Shown here: piece after piece, positions 35,245 through 44,542 of the stretch | Layout: each line of letters begins with the position of its first letter | Position numbering within the stretch: position 1 is the first letter of the stretch | Source: Sandarakinorhabdus limnophila DSM 17366 | Lineage (GTDB): Bacteria; Pseudomonadota; Alphaproteobacteria; Sphingomonadales; Sphingomonadaceae | Direction of reading: 5' to 3' | Assembly: GCF_000420765.1 (NCBI RefSeq) | Contig: NZ_ATVO01000003.1 | Span: forward strand, 248,001-312,000 | Length of the DNA stretch: 64,000 nucleotides | Translations under genes and position numbers: made by a program | Notes under the pieces: model-generated | What the model was told of the DNA's origin: nothing | Databases searched by the model: none | Seen by the model: only the letters and a program-made list of their open reading frames with translations

Positions 35245-36840
35245 TCAGATGCTCAAGGTCGCGGGGCGCGCGTTGGTCAGCCAGCGCGCCACCATCCAGC
35301 GTACGATCGTCACGGCGGTGAACACCGAGGTGGCAATGCCGATCGACAGCACGACGGCAAAGCCCTTGATCGGGCCGGAGCCGAACAGGAACATGATGAT
35401 GGCCACAATGATGTTGAGGCTGTTGGCATCCCAGATCGTGCGGCTGGCTTCCTTGAAGCCGGTCTCGACACTGGCAATGACGCCCCTGCCCTTGCGCTGC
35501 TCTTCGCGGATACGTTCGTTGATCAGCACGTTGGCGTCCACGGCGGCACCGATGGTCAACACCATCCCGGCAATGCCGGGCAGCGTGAGGGTGAAACCGG
35601 CCGCCGACATGATGCCCAGGATCATCAAGACGTTGATGGCCAGCGCGATCACCGAATACACGCCAAAGCGGCCATAGGTCATGATCATCAGCCCGGCCAC
35701 GGCTAGCACGGCCACGATCGAGGCGATGATACCGGCCTTGATCGAATCCGCGCCCAGATCGGGGCCGACGGTGCGTTCCTCGACAACCTTCAATTCGACC
35801 GGCAATTTGCCCGAACGCAGCAGGATCGCCAATTCGTTGGCGGTCTGTACGGTATAGTTGCCGGAAATCTGGCCGCTGCCGCCCAGGATCGGTTCATTGA
35901 TGTTTGGCGCAGAAATCACCATGCCATCCAGGATGATGGCAAAGGGCTTGCCGACATTTTCAGTGGTGGCCTGCGCAAAACGCCGGCCACCGGTGGAATC
36001 AAACCGGAAGGAAACGGCCGGTGCGCCATTTTGATCGGTTGTCACCTGGCTGTCGACCAGCTGGTCGCCGGTGATGATGGCGCGGCGCTTGACGACAACT
36101 TGGCCGCCTTCCTGCGAAGTGAGGATCTGGCTGCCGGGAGGGGCGCGGCCCTGCGCCACTTCTTCCGGATCAGCGGCGGTATCGACCAATTTGAATTCCA
36201 GCTTGGCCGTCTTGCCCAACAAAGCCTTCAACGCTTCGGGATCCTGCAGGCCGGGCACCTGCACGACGATGCGGGTCTTGCCCTGGCGCACGATCGTGGG
36301 TTCGCGGGTGCCGAGCTCGTCGATGCGCTTCCGGATCACTTCCACGGCCTGCGCCATGGCGCCATCGATGGCGGCCGCAATGCCGGCGGCCGTTGGCGTG
36401 ACGATTACCTGGCCGGGGACGCTGCCGCGGTTGATCTCCACTTCACGGGCATTGCCGACACCCAGCGGCGCGGTTGCCTTGTTGAGCAGGCTGATCGCCT
36501 GATCGAGCCGCGCCAGATCGGTAACGGTGAAGGTTAGGCGGCCACGGTTCAGCGACAGATCCGTGATGGCGATGGCGCCGCCTTCTGTGCTCCGCAGTTC
36601 GCCGCGCACCGTATCTTCCAGCGATTCCAGTTTGGCCTTTTCCACATCAAGCGCCGTGGCTTCCAGCATCAGATGCGAACCGCCGCGCAGATCAAGCCCC
36701 AGCGGCAGCTGCGATTTGGGCAGGCCATCGGGGATGAGCGCCAATGTGGACGGCGCCAGGGCGTTGGGCAGTGCCAGCAACAGGCACAGCACCACCGTGG
36801 CCCACATCGACCAGGTTTTCCACTTGGGGAAATCCAGCAT
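35245..36840 (-). CDS. secD: protein translocase subunit SecD
   Basis: 531 residues. Start at MLDFPKWKTWSMWATV, whose first helix (about 8-28) precedes the large periplasmic P1 domain. Family sequence: LPLGLDLRGGSHLMLEA, RQGKTRIVVQVPGLQDPEAL, then FGVYSVIALAINVLMILGIM, GAAVDANVLINERIREE and the C-terminal helices. It is separated from yajC by four bases and from secF by 10, a yajC-secD-secF operon. Confidence 0.96.
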   Translation of the reverse strand: MLDFPKWKTWSMWATVVLCLLLALPNALAPSTLALIPDGLPKSQLPLGLDLRGGSHLMLEATALDVEKAKLESLEDTVRGELRSTEGGAIAITDLSLNRGRLTFTVTDLARLDQAISLLNKATAPLGVGNAREVEINRGSVPGQVIVTPTAAGIAAAIDGAMAQAVEVIRKRIDELGTREPTIVRQGKTRIVVQVPGLQDPEALKALLGKTAKLEFKLVDTAADPEEVAQGRAPPGSQILTSQEGGQVVVKRRAIITGDQLVDSQVTTDQNGAPAVSFRFDSTGGRRFAQATTENVGKPFAIILDGMVISAPNINEPILGGSGQISGNYTVQTANELAILLRSGKLPVELKVVEERTVGPDLGADSIKAGIIASIVAVLAVAGLMIMTYGRFGVYSVIALAINVLMILGIMSAAGFTLTLPGIAGMVLTIGAAVDANVLINERIREEQRKGRGVIASVETGFKEASRTIWDANSLNIIVAIIMFLFGSGPIKGFAVVLSIGIATSVFTAVTIVRWMVARWLTNARPATLSI

Positions 36841-36844
36841 GGGC

Positions 36845-37210
36845 TCAGGCGCTCTTGTCGTTCGCCGCCGCTGGCAGCCCACGCGGTTTTACATCGGCCA
36901 GCGTGGATTTCAGCACAGTGAAGCGCACGCCCGCGCCGGCTTCCACTTCCACTTCGGTATCGGTCACCCGCACCGCCTTGCCCAGGATGCCGCCGCCGGT
37001 GATCAGATCATCGCCCTTCTTCACGGCATCAACCATGGCGCGATGCTGCTTCACGCGCTGCTGCTGCGGGCGGATGATCAGGAAATAGAAAATGGCAAAG
37101 ATGGCCAGATAGGGCAGGAAGCCGATTACGGCCGCAATGCCACCTGCGGCGGCCGCGCCGCCTGTTGCCTGCGCGAAGGCCGGGGTTTCAAACATCGTGG
37201 TTTCCATCAA
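36845..37210 (-). CDS. yajC: preprotein translocase subunit YajC
   Basis: 121 residues. One membrane helix (YLAIFAIFYFLIIRPQQQR) and the cytoplasmic YajC domain (MVDAVKKGDDLITGGGILGK) are typical. The start could be 37210, 37207 (adjacent ATGs) or 37195 (MFETPAFAQ). It associates with SecDF. It is the first gene of the yajC-secD-secF operon. Confidence 0.93.
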   Translation of the reverse strand: MMETTMFETPAFAQATGGAAAAGGIAAVIGFLPYLAIFAIFYFLIIRPQQQRVKQHRAMVDAVKKGDDLITGGGILGKAVRVTDTEVEVEAGAGVRFTVLKSTLADVKPRGLPAAANDKSA

Positions 37211-37305
37211 ATTGGTCGGATTGGCGCAAGGCTCTAGCCGCTTGGGCCAGCCTGCGCAACCGATGCCAGTTCCTTACACCCGCGCTTTTGGCTAGTGCTG
37301 GCGGC

Positions 37306-38142
37306 ATGGACACTCAGGACGCCCTGCTCGCCCGCATTGCCGCCGCGCTCGACCGGATGGCGCCGCCGCCGGCCACACCCGCCGATCCGGCTCACGGCCA
37401 TTGGTTTGGCTGGGATGGCGCAGAAAATACCGGGGGCCTCACCGCCCTGCCGCCGGCCCGCACAACGCCGCTGGCACTGTACAAAGGTGTGGAGGCCCAA
37501 GCCGCGCAATTGCACGAGAACAGCCGCCGTCATGCACTGGGTCTGCCTGCCCATGATGTCCTGTTATGGGGCGCGCGCGGCATGGGAAAATCCAGCCTGG
37601 CGCGCAGCGTGGTCGCCGATCTGGTGGCCAGCGGCCACGATATCGCGCTGGTGCAGGTGATGCTGCCGGCGTTGGCCAGCCTGCCCGCATTGTTCCGCAC
37701 ACTTGCCGGGGTCGAGCGGGCGTTTCTGATCTTCCTTGATGATGTGTCGCTGGGCGCCGATGCCGCCGAGGTGCATGCGCTGCGCTCGTTGCTCGATGGC
37801 GGAGTGCAGGCGCGGCCCGATCATGTGCGCCTGATCGTTACCAGCAACCGCCGCCATCTGGTGCCGCGCAGCCTCTCGGAAAATGAGGCGGATGCCATTA
37901 ATCCGCGCGATGCCGCCGATGATCATCTGGCGCTGGCCGATCGCTTTGGGCTGCGGCTGGGCTTCCACCCCTGCGATCAGGAGACCTATCTGGCGATCTG
38001 CGCCGGCTATGCCGTGGCGCACGGGTTGGCCTTTGATCCGAAGGCCGCGCTCACCTGGGCAGCCGGGCGGGGCGCGCGATCGGGCCGGGTCGCGTGGCAG
38101 TTCACAGTTGAACAGGCCGGGGATCAGGGGAAAAAATTATAG
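37306..38142 (+). CDS. DUF815 family ATPase
   Basis: 278 residues of an AAA-type ATPase of the DUF815 family. Walker A is LLWGARGMGKSSLARS and Walker B is FLIFLDDVSL. NRRHLVPRSLSENEA and DRFGLRLGFHPCDQ are conserved. The function is unknown; it is commonly next to yajC-secDF in alphaproteobacteria, and here it is divergent from yajC with 95 bases between starts. The C-terminus ends in KKL just before a scar-like region. Confidence 0.85.
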   Translation: MDTQDALLARIAAALDRMAPPPATPADPAHGHWFGWDGAENTGGLTALPPARTTPLALYKGVEAQAAQLHENSRRHALGLPAHDVLLWGARGMGKSSLARSVVADLVASGHDIALVQVMLPALASLPALFRTLAGVERAFLIFLDDVSLGADAAEVHALRSLLDGGVQARPDHVRLIVTSNRRHLVPRSLSENEADAINPRDAADDHLALADRFGLRLGFHPCDQETYLAICAGYAVAHGLAFDPKAALTWAAGRGARSGRVAWQFTVEQAGDQGKKL

Positions 38143-38144
38143 AA

Positions 38145-38186
38145 TTGGCGGCTTATGTCTAAAGATCGGCCAGTTATGTCTCTTGA
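38145..38186. repeat. two tandem 21-base repeats, IS-end-like
   Basis: Units 38145-38165 and 38166-38186 share GGC and a perfect TTATGTCT (38153-38160, 38174-38181) with a 21-base period and 14 of 21 identical bases. Tandem sites of this kind are found at the ends of some insertion sequences, where transposase binds. No transposase is nearby. Local A/T content is raised. Confidence 0.4.
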
Positions 38187-38224
38187 CTCCGGCAAAATCA
38201 CTGGCAGCATTGATTTTGTGGTAA

Positions 38225-38521
38225 TTGGTCCGACTGCAGGATGAACCCTGCCCTTATTGCCCGAACCAGGTGCCACCCGCAGCCGAACGCGCCTTCCGCC
38301 AGTGCGTCGACGAAGCCGCCCGCCAGATCGGCGCCACCGGCGGTACCAGCCTGCGCCTTACCGGCGAAGTGCAGCACCGCATGCAGGGTGGTGCTTGGGA
38401 ATCCCGCCTGCCACTGGAAGGCACCTGGCCGAACGACACGCACGCCACCCCGGCCGAATGCAGCGCCACCGATACGGCGGTGCAGAAACTGGATTTCCTG
38501 CCAGAACCGGCCAATCCCTGA
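38225..38521 (+). CDS. hypothetical protein, probably a 5'-truncated fragment
   Basis: The frame opens at a TTG right after an in-frame TAA and has 98 codons. Codon usage becomes gene-like from about 38260 (AERAFRQCVDEAARQIG, GEVQHRMQGGAWESRLPLEG, TDTAVQKLDFLPEP), with a beta-rich look and four Cys. There is no signal peptide or convincing ribosome site, and the preceding DNA is the repeat-bearing scar. It reads as the 3' part of a gene whose start was lost. Family not recognised. Confidence 0.4.
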   Translation: MVRLQDEPCPYCPNQVPPAAERAFRQCVDEAARQIGATGGTSLRLTGEVQHRMQGGAWESRLPLEGTWPNDTHATPAECSATDTAVQKLDFLPEPANP

Positions 38522-38619
38522 TCAGCCTTCACCGGGTGTGCGGCGTAGCGGCCGGTTGCCGCCGCCGTGGGCCTGCTGCTATGACTTGGGCCTCTCCCGG
38601 TTCCTGAAGGCGCAGCATC

Positions 38620-40506
38620 TTGAAAACCCTTGGCCTCATCTGGCGCATCCTTGTCGGCATCAAGGATTTCCTCGTCCTGTGTGTGTTGGCGCTGTTTTTC
38701 ATCGGGCTGTCGGCCCTGCTCTCCTCCGCCAAGCCCGCCACGGTTCCCAATGGCGCGGCGCTCGTGCTGGCGATGGATGGCGCCCTGGTTGATCAGGCCT
38801 CTGAAACCTCACCGTTCGATGCCGCGGCCGGCAATGTTGCCGCTGAAATCCAGGTGCGCGATGTGGTGCACGCCATCGATCACGCCGCCAAGGACGATCG
38901 CATCAAGGCCATCGTGCTGGAACTGGATGGTTTCATGGGCGGCGGTCAGGCCAATATCGCCACCGTCGATGATGCGCTCACCCGCTTCCGCAAATCCGGC
39001 AAGCCGGTTCACGCCTGGGCCACCGCCTACAGCGACGACAGCTGGCTGCTCGCCGCCGCCGCCAGCAAGATCTGGCTCAACCCGATGGGCGGCGTGATCA
39101 TCACTGGCCCGGGTGGCAGCCGCCTCTATTTCGCCAAGGCGCTCGAAAAGCTGCAGGTTGATGTCAACGTGTTCCGCGTCGGCACCTACAAGTCGTTCGT
39201 GGAGCCCTTCACCCGCACCGCCGGCTCTCCCGAAGCCAAGGCTGCCGATCAGGCACTGGTCGGCAGCCTGTGGGGCAGTTGGCTCGCCGATGCGAAACGC
39301 CTGCGGCCCAAGGCCGATGTGCCGGCTTATATCGCGCAATTGCCACAGCGCCTCGGCAAGTTCGGTGGAGACAGCGCCAAGACGGCGCTCGATGCCGGCC
39401 TCGTCGATCAACTCGGCAGCCGTGATGAGTTCGACGCCGCGATGATCGAACTCGCCGGCGAGGATGAGCTGAGCGATTGGGGCCATTACACCGGCGTCAC
39501 GCTGGGTGATTATCTGTCTGCCACAGCCAAGCCGCTGGGTGAGCGCGGCGATGCCGTGGGTGTCGTCTATGTCACCGGCAACATCGTCGATGGCGAGGCC
39601 CCGCGCGGCACCGCCGGGAGCGCCACCATCCGCCAGGCGCTGGAAGAAGCGCTGGCTAAGAACGACGACATCAAGGCACTGGTGGTGCGCGTCGATTCCG
39701 GCGGCGGCTCCGTTACGGCATCGGAAGAAATCCGCGCTGCGCTGCTCGCCGCCAAGGCCGATGGCCTGCCCGTCATCGCCAGCTTCGGCCCGGTTGCGGC
39801 CAGCGGCGGTTACTGGGTCGGCACGGCAGCAGACGAGATCTACGCCCAGCCTTCCACTATCACCGGCTCTATCGGCGTCTTTGCCATCCTGCCCAGCTTC
39901 CCGCGCGCGCTTGCTGATCTGGGCATCACCAGCGATGGCGTGAAGACCACCCCCTACAGTGGCGAACCCGATGTGGTTGCCGGCCTGTCGCCGCAGGTTT
40001 CCCAGGTGCTGCAGATGGGCGTTGAAAACACCTATCGCCGCTTCCTCACCCTGGTCGCCACCTCCCGCAAACTGCCGCTGGCGGAGGTGGACCGCATCGC
40101 GCAAGGCCGCGTGTGGGCCGGTACCCAGGCCAAGGAGCTGAAGTTGGTGGACAAGTTCGGTGGCCTAGATGCCGCCGTCGCCGCCGCTGCCGCCAAGGCC
40201 GGCCTGAAGGGCGAAATCCGCGTGGTCGATATCGAAAAGCCTGTGCCGGCATGGCAACGCGCGCTGGAAGGTCTGGGCGCCACCGAAAGCGAAGAGCAGG
40301 CCGCCCGCGATCCGTGGGCGCGTCTGGTCCAGGCCTCGCGCCTGCGTCTGCTCACCGCCGCGCATGATCTGGGCTGGCTGGCCGCCGGCAAGGGCGCCAC
40401 CATGCAGGTGCTGTGCGTCGAATGCAGCATGGCCGGCTCTCCGCGCCCGACGGCGGCCCGGCAGACGGAAGGCCTCGCGGCCAAGCTGGTTCAGTCGTCG
40501 CGGTAA
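38620..40506 (+). CDS. sppA: signal peptide peptidase SppA (67K type)
   Basis: 628 residues. TTG start with GAAGG nine bases upstream; it gives MKTLGLIWRILVGIKDFLVL, the membrane anchor, and no ATG fits. The two tandem peptidase-S49 domains are present. The catalytic Lys191 is in GTYKSFVEPF and the nucleophile Ser395 in VAASGGYWVG, as in E. coli SppA. It degrades signal peptides left in the membrane. The C-terminal end overlaps the convergent TRIC-like gene by 16 bases. Confidence 0.93.
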   Translation: MKTLGLIWRILVGIKDFLVLCVLALFFIGLSALLSSAKPATVPNGAALVLAMDGALVDQASETSPFDAAAGNVAAEIQVRDVVHAIDHAAKDDRIKAIVLELDGFMGGGQANIATVDDALTRFRKSGKPVHAWATAYSDDSWLLAAAASKIWLNPMGGVIITGPGGSRLYFAKALEKLQVDVNVFRVGTYKSFVEPFTRTAGSPEAKAADQALVGSLWGSWLADAKRLRPKADVPAYIAQLPQRLGKFGGDSAKTALDAGLVDQLGSRDEFDAAMIELAGEDELSDWGHYTGVTLGDYLSATAKPLGERGDAVGVVYVTGNIVDGEAPRGTAGSATIRQALEEALAKNDDIKALVVRVDSGGGSVTASEEIRAALLAAKADGLPVIASFGPVAASGGYWVGTAADEIYAQPSTITGSIGVFAILPSFPRALADLGITSDGVKTTPYSGEPDVVAGLSPQVSQVLQMGVENTYRRFLTLVATSRKLPLAEVDRIAQGRVWAGTQAKELKLVDKFGGLDAAVAAAAAKAGLKGEIRVVDIEKPVPAWQRALEGLGATESEEQAARDPWARLVQASRLRLLTAAHDLGWLAAGKGATMQVLCVECSMAGSPRPTAARQTEGLAAKLVQSSR

Positions 40507-41120
40507 CCCGGCAGCGCCAACCCGGTGGCGATGGCAATCCCGCGCAAGCCAAAGCCGGCGGCAGCGCCAATGATCGCCGCCGGCCACAGCGACAAACCCA
40601 GCAGGGTGAGCCCCACATAAGTTCCCGCCCCGAGTGCCGCGGCCGAAACGTAGATTTCGCGCCGCAACAGGATGGATGGTTCCCCCGCCAACAGATCGCG
40701 CACGATGCCGCCGAAACTGGCGGTGAGCACACCCATGCCAACCGCCGGCAGCGGCGGCACGCCCAGGCTCAACGCCTTGGCCGCGCCCAGCACGCTATAG
40801 GCGCCCAAGCCCAACGCATCGAACCACAACAACGCATTCAACCGCCAGCGATCCGCCTTGAACAGCCACACGGAAGCGGCCGCCACCAGGCAGATGCCCA
40901 GATAATCCGATCGCCCCACCCAGAACACCGGCGCCCCGATCAACAGATCGCGCAGCGTGCCGCCGCCGATGCCGGTGATGGCGGCAAAGAAGGCGAAGGT
41001 TACGATCGTCTGCTTGATCCGTGCCGCCGCCAATGCGCCTGAAACGGCGAACACCGCCACGCCCGCCATGTCGAGCACGGCCAGTAATGGCTCCAACGGA
41101 ATGGGCGCTGCAATGGCCAT
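40491..41120 (-). CDS. TRIC-like (UPF0126) membrane channel
   Basis: 209 residues with about seven membrane helices and the internal duplication of the family: ALAAARIKQTIVTFAFFAAI/GGGTLRDLL in the first half and VGMGVLTASFGGIVRDLLAG in the second. Prokaryotic TRIC proteins are trimeric cation channels; some UPF0126 members are annotated as amino acid transporters. The start overlaps the end of the PepSY gene by one base (TAATG), so they are coupled. Confidence 0.87.
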   Translation of the reverse strand: MAIAAPIPLEPLLAVLDMAGVAVFAVSGALAAARIKQTIVTFAFFAAITGIGGGTLRDLLIGAPVFWVGRSDYLGICLVAAASVWLFKADRWRLNALLWFDALGLGAYSVLGAAKALSLGVPPLPAVGMGVLTASFGGIVRDLLAGEPSILLRREIYVSAAALGAGTYVGLTLLGLSLWPAAIIGAAAGFGLRGIAIATGLALPGYRDD

Positions 41121-41806
41121 TACCGCCGCCAGAAATGCCGCACGGTGAGCAGTGCTCCGGTGAGCACCACGCCCAGCGCGATCAGCGTCGCAATTATGAT
41201 GACAGGGCCATGGGTGTCCTCGCGGTCCTGCCAATCCAGGATGTGCAGGCCCCAGAACAGATCGTAAAACCGCCACCACGGCGTGCGCACCGCGCCGATA
41301 TCGCCCTGGCTGTTGACATAGACGCGCACATCATCGGCGAATTCCACCCGATATCCCGCCGTCTCCCGCCAGTCGCTGGCCGGGTTGGCCGGCGTGATCG
41401 CCGTCACCGTCACCGGCCCCTCAAGCGTCGTGCCCGCCCGCGCAATGGCTTCGGCCTGCGCGGCACTGATGGCGATAGGCTGGCCGCTGGCATCCAGCAG
41501 CCGCTTGCCGATCTTGTCGGTCAGCTTCCACACCGGCTTACCGAGCAGACTGCCCAGTTCCAGTTTCTCGACGCCCTGCAACGCCGGCAACCCGGCCGGT
41601 ACGCTGAGCGCCGCCGGCTCCTTGCGCAGCGTCGTCCCCCGCACCTCCTCCAGCGGCCGCGCCACCATCACCAGGCCCGACACCACCCACAGGATGATCT
41701 GGATGCCAACAAAAACCCCGGTCCACAGATGGAGCCAGCGAACGGTGCGAGTGGTGCGGGGCGACAGCATGGATTTGGCTGTAGCGGGGAGCGGGCGAGC
41801 CGTCAC
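41120..41806 (-). CDS. PepSY domain membrane protein
   Basis: 228 residues, or 216 if the ATG at 41770 (MLSPRTTRTVRWLHLW) is used. An N-terminal membrane helix (VFVGIQIILWVVSGLVMVA), a periplasmic domain with PepSY-like strands (VEFADDVRVYVNSQGDIGAV), then WWRFYDLFWGLHILDW and a final helix (VIIIATLIALGVVLTGAL). PepSY-associated membrane proteins often occur with iron or peptidase genes. Function here unknown. It may be the last-but-one gene of the suc/lpdA run. Confidence 0.78.
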   Translation of the reverse strand: MTARPLPATAKSMLSPRTTRTVRWLHLWTGVFVGIQIILWVVSGLVMVARPLEEVRGTTLRKEPAALSVPAGLPALQGVEKLELGSLLGKPVWKLTDKIGKRLLDASGQPIAISAAQAEAIARAGTTLEGPVTVTAITPANPASDWRETAGYRVEFADDVRVYVNSQGDIGAVRTPWWRFYDLFWGLHILDWQDREDTHGPVIIIATLIALGVVLTGALLTVRHFWRR

Positions 41807-41866
41807 CTATGCGTATCTGGCCCTGCTGCGTGAAAGCTGGCGCACTGGCGTGCGGCCGGCGGCGCA

Positions 41867-43264
41867 TCACATGTGAATGGCTTTGCCCGTCACCGCCATC
41901 GCCGCCTCCTTCAACGCTTCCGAATGCGTCGGATGCGCATGACAGGTCAGCGCGATATCTTCGCTCGACGCGCCAAACTCCATCGCCTGCGCAGCCTGCG
42001 CGATCATCGTGCCCGCCATAGAGCCGATGATGTGCACGCCCAGCACGCGATCAGTCTTGGCATCCGCCAGCACCTTCACAAAGCCATCGGTATCACGGTT
42101 GGTCTTGGCGCGGCTGTTGGCGGCAAACAGGAATTTGCCGGCCTTGTAGGCGATGCCCGCGGCCTTCAATTCCTCTTCCGTCTTGCCCACGGTGCCGACT
42201 TCCGGGTGGGTATAGACCACGGCCGGGATCACATCATGGTTCACATAACCGGCCAGGCCAGCGATATTGTCTGCGCAGGCCAGGCCTTCGTCTTCGGCCT
42301 TGTGGGCCAGCATCGGGCCTTCCACCACATCGCCGATGGCCCAAATGCCGGGCACCTTGGTGGCGAAATCATGGCCGATGGGAATGCGGCCCTTGGCGTC
42401 GAGAGTGAGGCCCGTGGCAGCCAGGTTCAGCCCATCGGTGTTGGGCCGGCGACCGATGGAGAGCAGCACGACATCGGCCGTGATGGTTTCAGCAGGACCG
42501 CCAGCGGCCGGCTCCACGGTCACCGTAGCGCCAGCGCCGGTCCGTTCGACGCTCACCACCTTGGTGGCAGTCTTCAGCACCAGGCCCTGTTTGGTGAGGA
42601 TCTTGGCGAAGGCGTTGGCAAGTTCGATATCCATCGCCGGCACGATGCGCGGCGCATATTCCACCACGGTCACCTTGGCGCCCAGGCGGCGCCACACGCT
42701 GCCCATTTCCAGGCCGATATAGCCGCCGCCGATCACCACCAGATGCTCGGGAACCTTGGGCAGGTTAAGCGCTTCGGTGGAGGTGACGATAACCTCCCCA
42801 TCCGGCGTCATGCCGGGCAGCAGTGCCACTACGGAACCGGTGGCGATGACGAAATTCTTGGCGGTGATGGTGCGGTCACCCACCTTCACGCTCTTGGCGT
42901 CGATGAAGCTGGCTTCGCCCTTGATCCACTCCACTTTGTTCTTTTTGAACAGCATGGCGATGCCGCCGGTCAGCTCTGATACCGCCTTGTCCTTCTCGCC
43001 CAGCAGGGCGGAAAGATCGAAGGAGACATTGTCGGCCTTCACGCCGAACTTGGCCAGATGGCCGCCGGCCAGTTCCTCATAGAGGTGGCTGCCGTTGAGC
43101 AGCGCCTTGGACGGGATGCAACCGACATTGAGGCAGGTGCCACCGAGCGCCGCGCGCTTTTCTACGCAAGCGACCTTCAGGCCATGTTGGGCTGCACGAA
43201 TAGCGCCGACATAGCCGCCGGGGCCGCCGCCAATGATGACGACATCAAATTCAGGGTTGGCCAT
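41867..43264 (-). CDS. lpdA: dihydrolipoamide dehydrogenase (E3)
   Basis: 465 residues. FAD motif DVVIIGGGPGGYVGAIRAAQ, redox disulfide Cys44-Cys49 in GGTCLNVGCIPSK, NAD motif VIGGGYIGLEMGSVW, and the C-terminal active His/Glu in CHAHPTHSEALKEA. E3 reoxidises the lipoyl groups of 2-oxoglutarate (and pyruvate) dehydrogenase. It is 17 bases after sucB, as the third gene of sucA-sucB-lpdA. Confidence 0.97.
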   Translation of the reverse strand: MANPEFDVVIIGGGPGGYVGAIRAAQHGLKVACVEKRAALGGTCLNVGCIPSKALLNGSHLYEELAGGHLAKFGVKADNVSFDLSALLGEKDKAVSELTGGIAMLFKKNKVEWIKGEASFIDAKSVKVGDRTITAKNFVIATGSVVALLPGMTPDGEVIVTSTEALNLPKVPEHLVVIGGGYIGLEMGSVWRRLGAKVTVVEYAPRIVPAMDIELANAFAKILTKQGLVLKTATKVVSVERTGAGATVTVEPAAGGPAETITADVVLLSIGRRPNTDGLNLAATGLTLDAKGRIPIGHDFATKVPGIWAIGDVVEGPMLAHKAEDEGLACADNIAGLAGYVNHDVIPAVVYTHPEVGTVGKTEEELKAAGIAYKAGKFLFAANSRAKTNRDTDGFVKVLADAKTDRVLGVHIIGSMAGTMIAQAAQAMEFGASSEDIALTCHAHPTHSEALKEAAMAVTGKAIHM

Positions 43265-43281
43265 GGGGTGGGCCTTTCTTG

Positions 43282-44529
43282 TTACAGGTCGATCAGCAAA
43301 CGCGCCGGATCTTCAATGGCTTCCTTGACGCGCACCAGGAAGGTGACGGCTTCGCGGCCATCGATGAGGCGGTGATCGTAGGACAGCGCCAGATACATCA
43401 TCGGGCGGATCACGATCTGGCCGTTCTTCACCACCGGGCGATCCTCTACCCTGTGCAGGCCGAGCACGCCCGATTGCGGCGGGTTGAGGATGGGGGTGGA
43501 CAGCAAGGAGCCGAACACGCCGCCGTTGGAGATGGTGAAGTTGCCGCCCTGCAGCTCGTCGATCTTGAGCCTGCCCTTGCGCGCCCGGTCACCGAAATCG
43601 GCAATGTCCTTCTCGATCTGGGCAAAGCTCTTGGCCTGGGCATTGCGCAGGATCGGCACGACCAGCCCGCCCGGTGACGACACCGCGACGCCAAGATCGG
43701 CATAATCCTTGTAGATAATCTCATCGCCTTCGATGGCGGCGCCCACCGACGGCACGTCCTTCAGCGCCAGCACCACGGCTTTGGCAAAGAACGACATGAA
43801 GCCAAGCCGGATGCCGTGCTTCTTCTCAAATATGTCCTTGTACTTGGCGCGGGCCTCGATCACCGCGCTCATGTCCACGTCGTTGAACGTGGTCAGCATG
43901 GCGGCGCTGTTCTGGGCTTCCTTCAACCGGCGCGCGATGGTCTGGCGCAGGCGGGTCATCTTCACCCGCTCTTCGCGGCGCTCGGCCGGGGCGGCGGCAG
44001 CGTCCGCGACAGCAGCAGGGGCCGGGGTGGCAGCGGATTTCAGGCGGGCAGTGCCGGCCTCAATCGCAGCGAGCACATCACCCTTGGTCAGTCGGCCATC
44101 CTTGCCGGAGCCGCCGATGCTGGCGGGATCGAGATTATAAGTGTCGAGCAGGCCGCGAACCGCCGGGCTGATGGCGTCATAGGCCGGCGATTCCGCAGCC
44201 GGCGCCGGCGCGGCAGCAGGCGGCGACGGTACGGCAGCGGCGGCCACAGGTGCGGCAGCCGCCGGCACCGGAACGGCAGCGGCCGGCACCCCGCCTTCCA
44301 CGATCCGCGCAATCAGCGCGCCGACCGTGACCGTGTCGCCGGTCTGGAACAATTGCTCGCCCATCACGCCGGCCACCGGCGACGGCACTTCCACCGCCAC
44401 CTTGTCGGTTTCCAGCGCCACAATGGCCTCGTCGGCCGCCACCGCCTCGCCGGGCTGTTTCAGCCACTGGCCAACGCTGGCTTCGGTGATGGATTCGCCC
44501 AGGGCGGGCACGATGACATCAGTTGCCAT
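43282..44529 (-). CDS. sucB: 2-oxoglutarate dehydrogenase E2 (dihydrolipoamide succinyltransferase)
   Basis: 415 residues. An N-terminal lipoyl domain with the modified Lys43 ([11 protein letters not shown]), a Pro/Ala linker, a peripheral E3/E1-binding domain ([20 protein letters not shown]), a second Ala/Pro linker and the catalytic core with [13 protein letters not shown] single lipoyl domain suits the succinyltransferase. It lies 13 bases from sucA. Confidence 0.96.
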   Translation of the reverse strand: MATDVIVPALGESITEASVGQWLKQPGEAVAADEAIVALETDKVAVEVPSPVAGVMGEQLFQTGDTVTVGALIARIVEGGVPAAAVPVPAAAAPVAAAAVPSPPAAAPAPAAESPAYDAISPAVRGLLDTYNLDPASIGGSGKDGRLTKGDVLAAIEAGTARLKSAATPAPAAVADAAAAPAERREERVKMTRLRQTIARRLKEAQNSAAMLTTFNDVDMSAVIEARAKYKDIFEKKHGIRLGFMSFFAKAVVLALKDVPSVGAAIEGDEIIYKDYADLGVAVSSPGGLVVPILRNAQAKSFAQIEKDIADFGDRARKGRLKIDELQGGNFTISNGGVFGSLLSTPILNPPQSGVLGLHRVEDRPVVKNGQIVIRPMMYLALSYDHRLIDGREAVTFLVRVKEAIEDPARLLIDL

Positions 44530-44542
44530 GGTCTTGTCTTTC

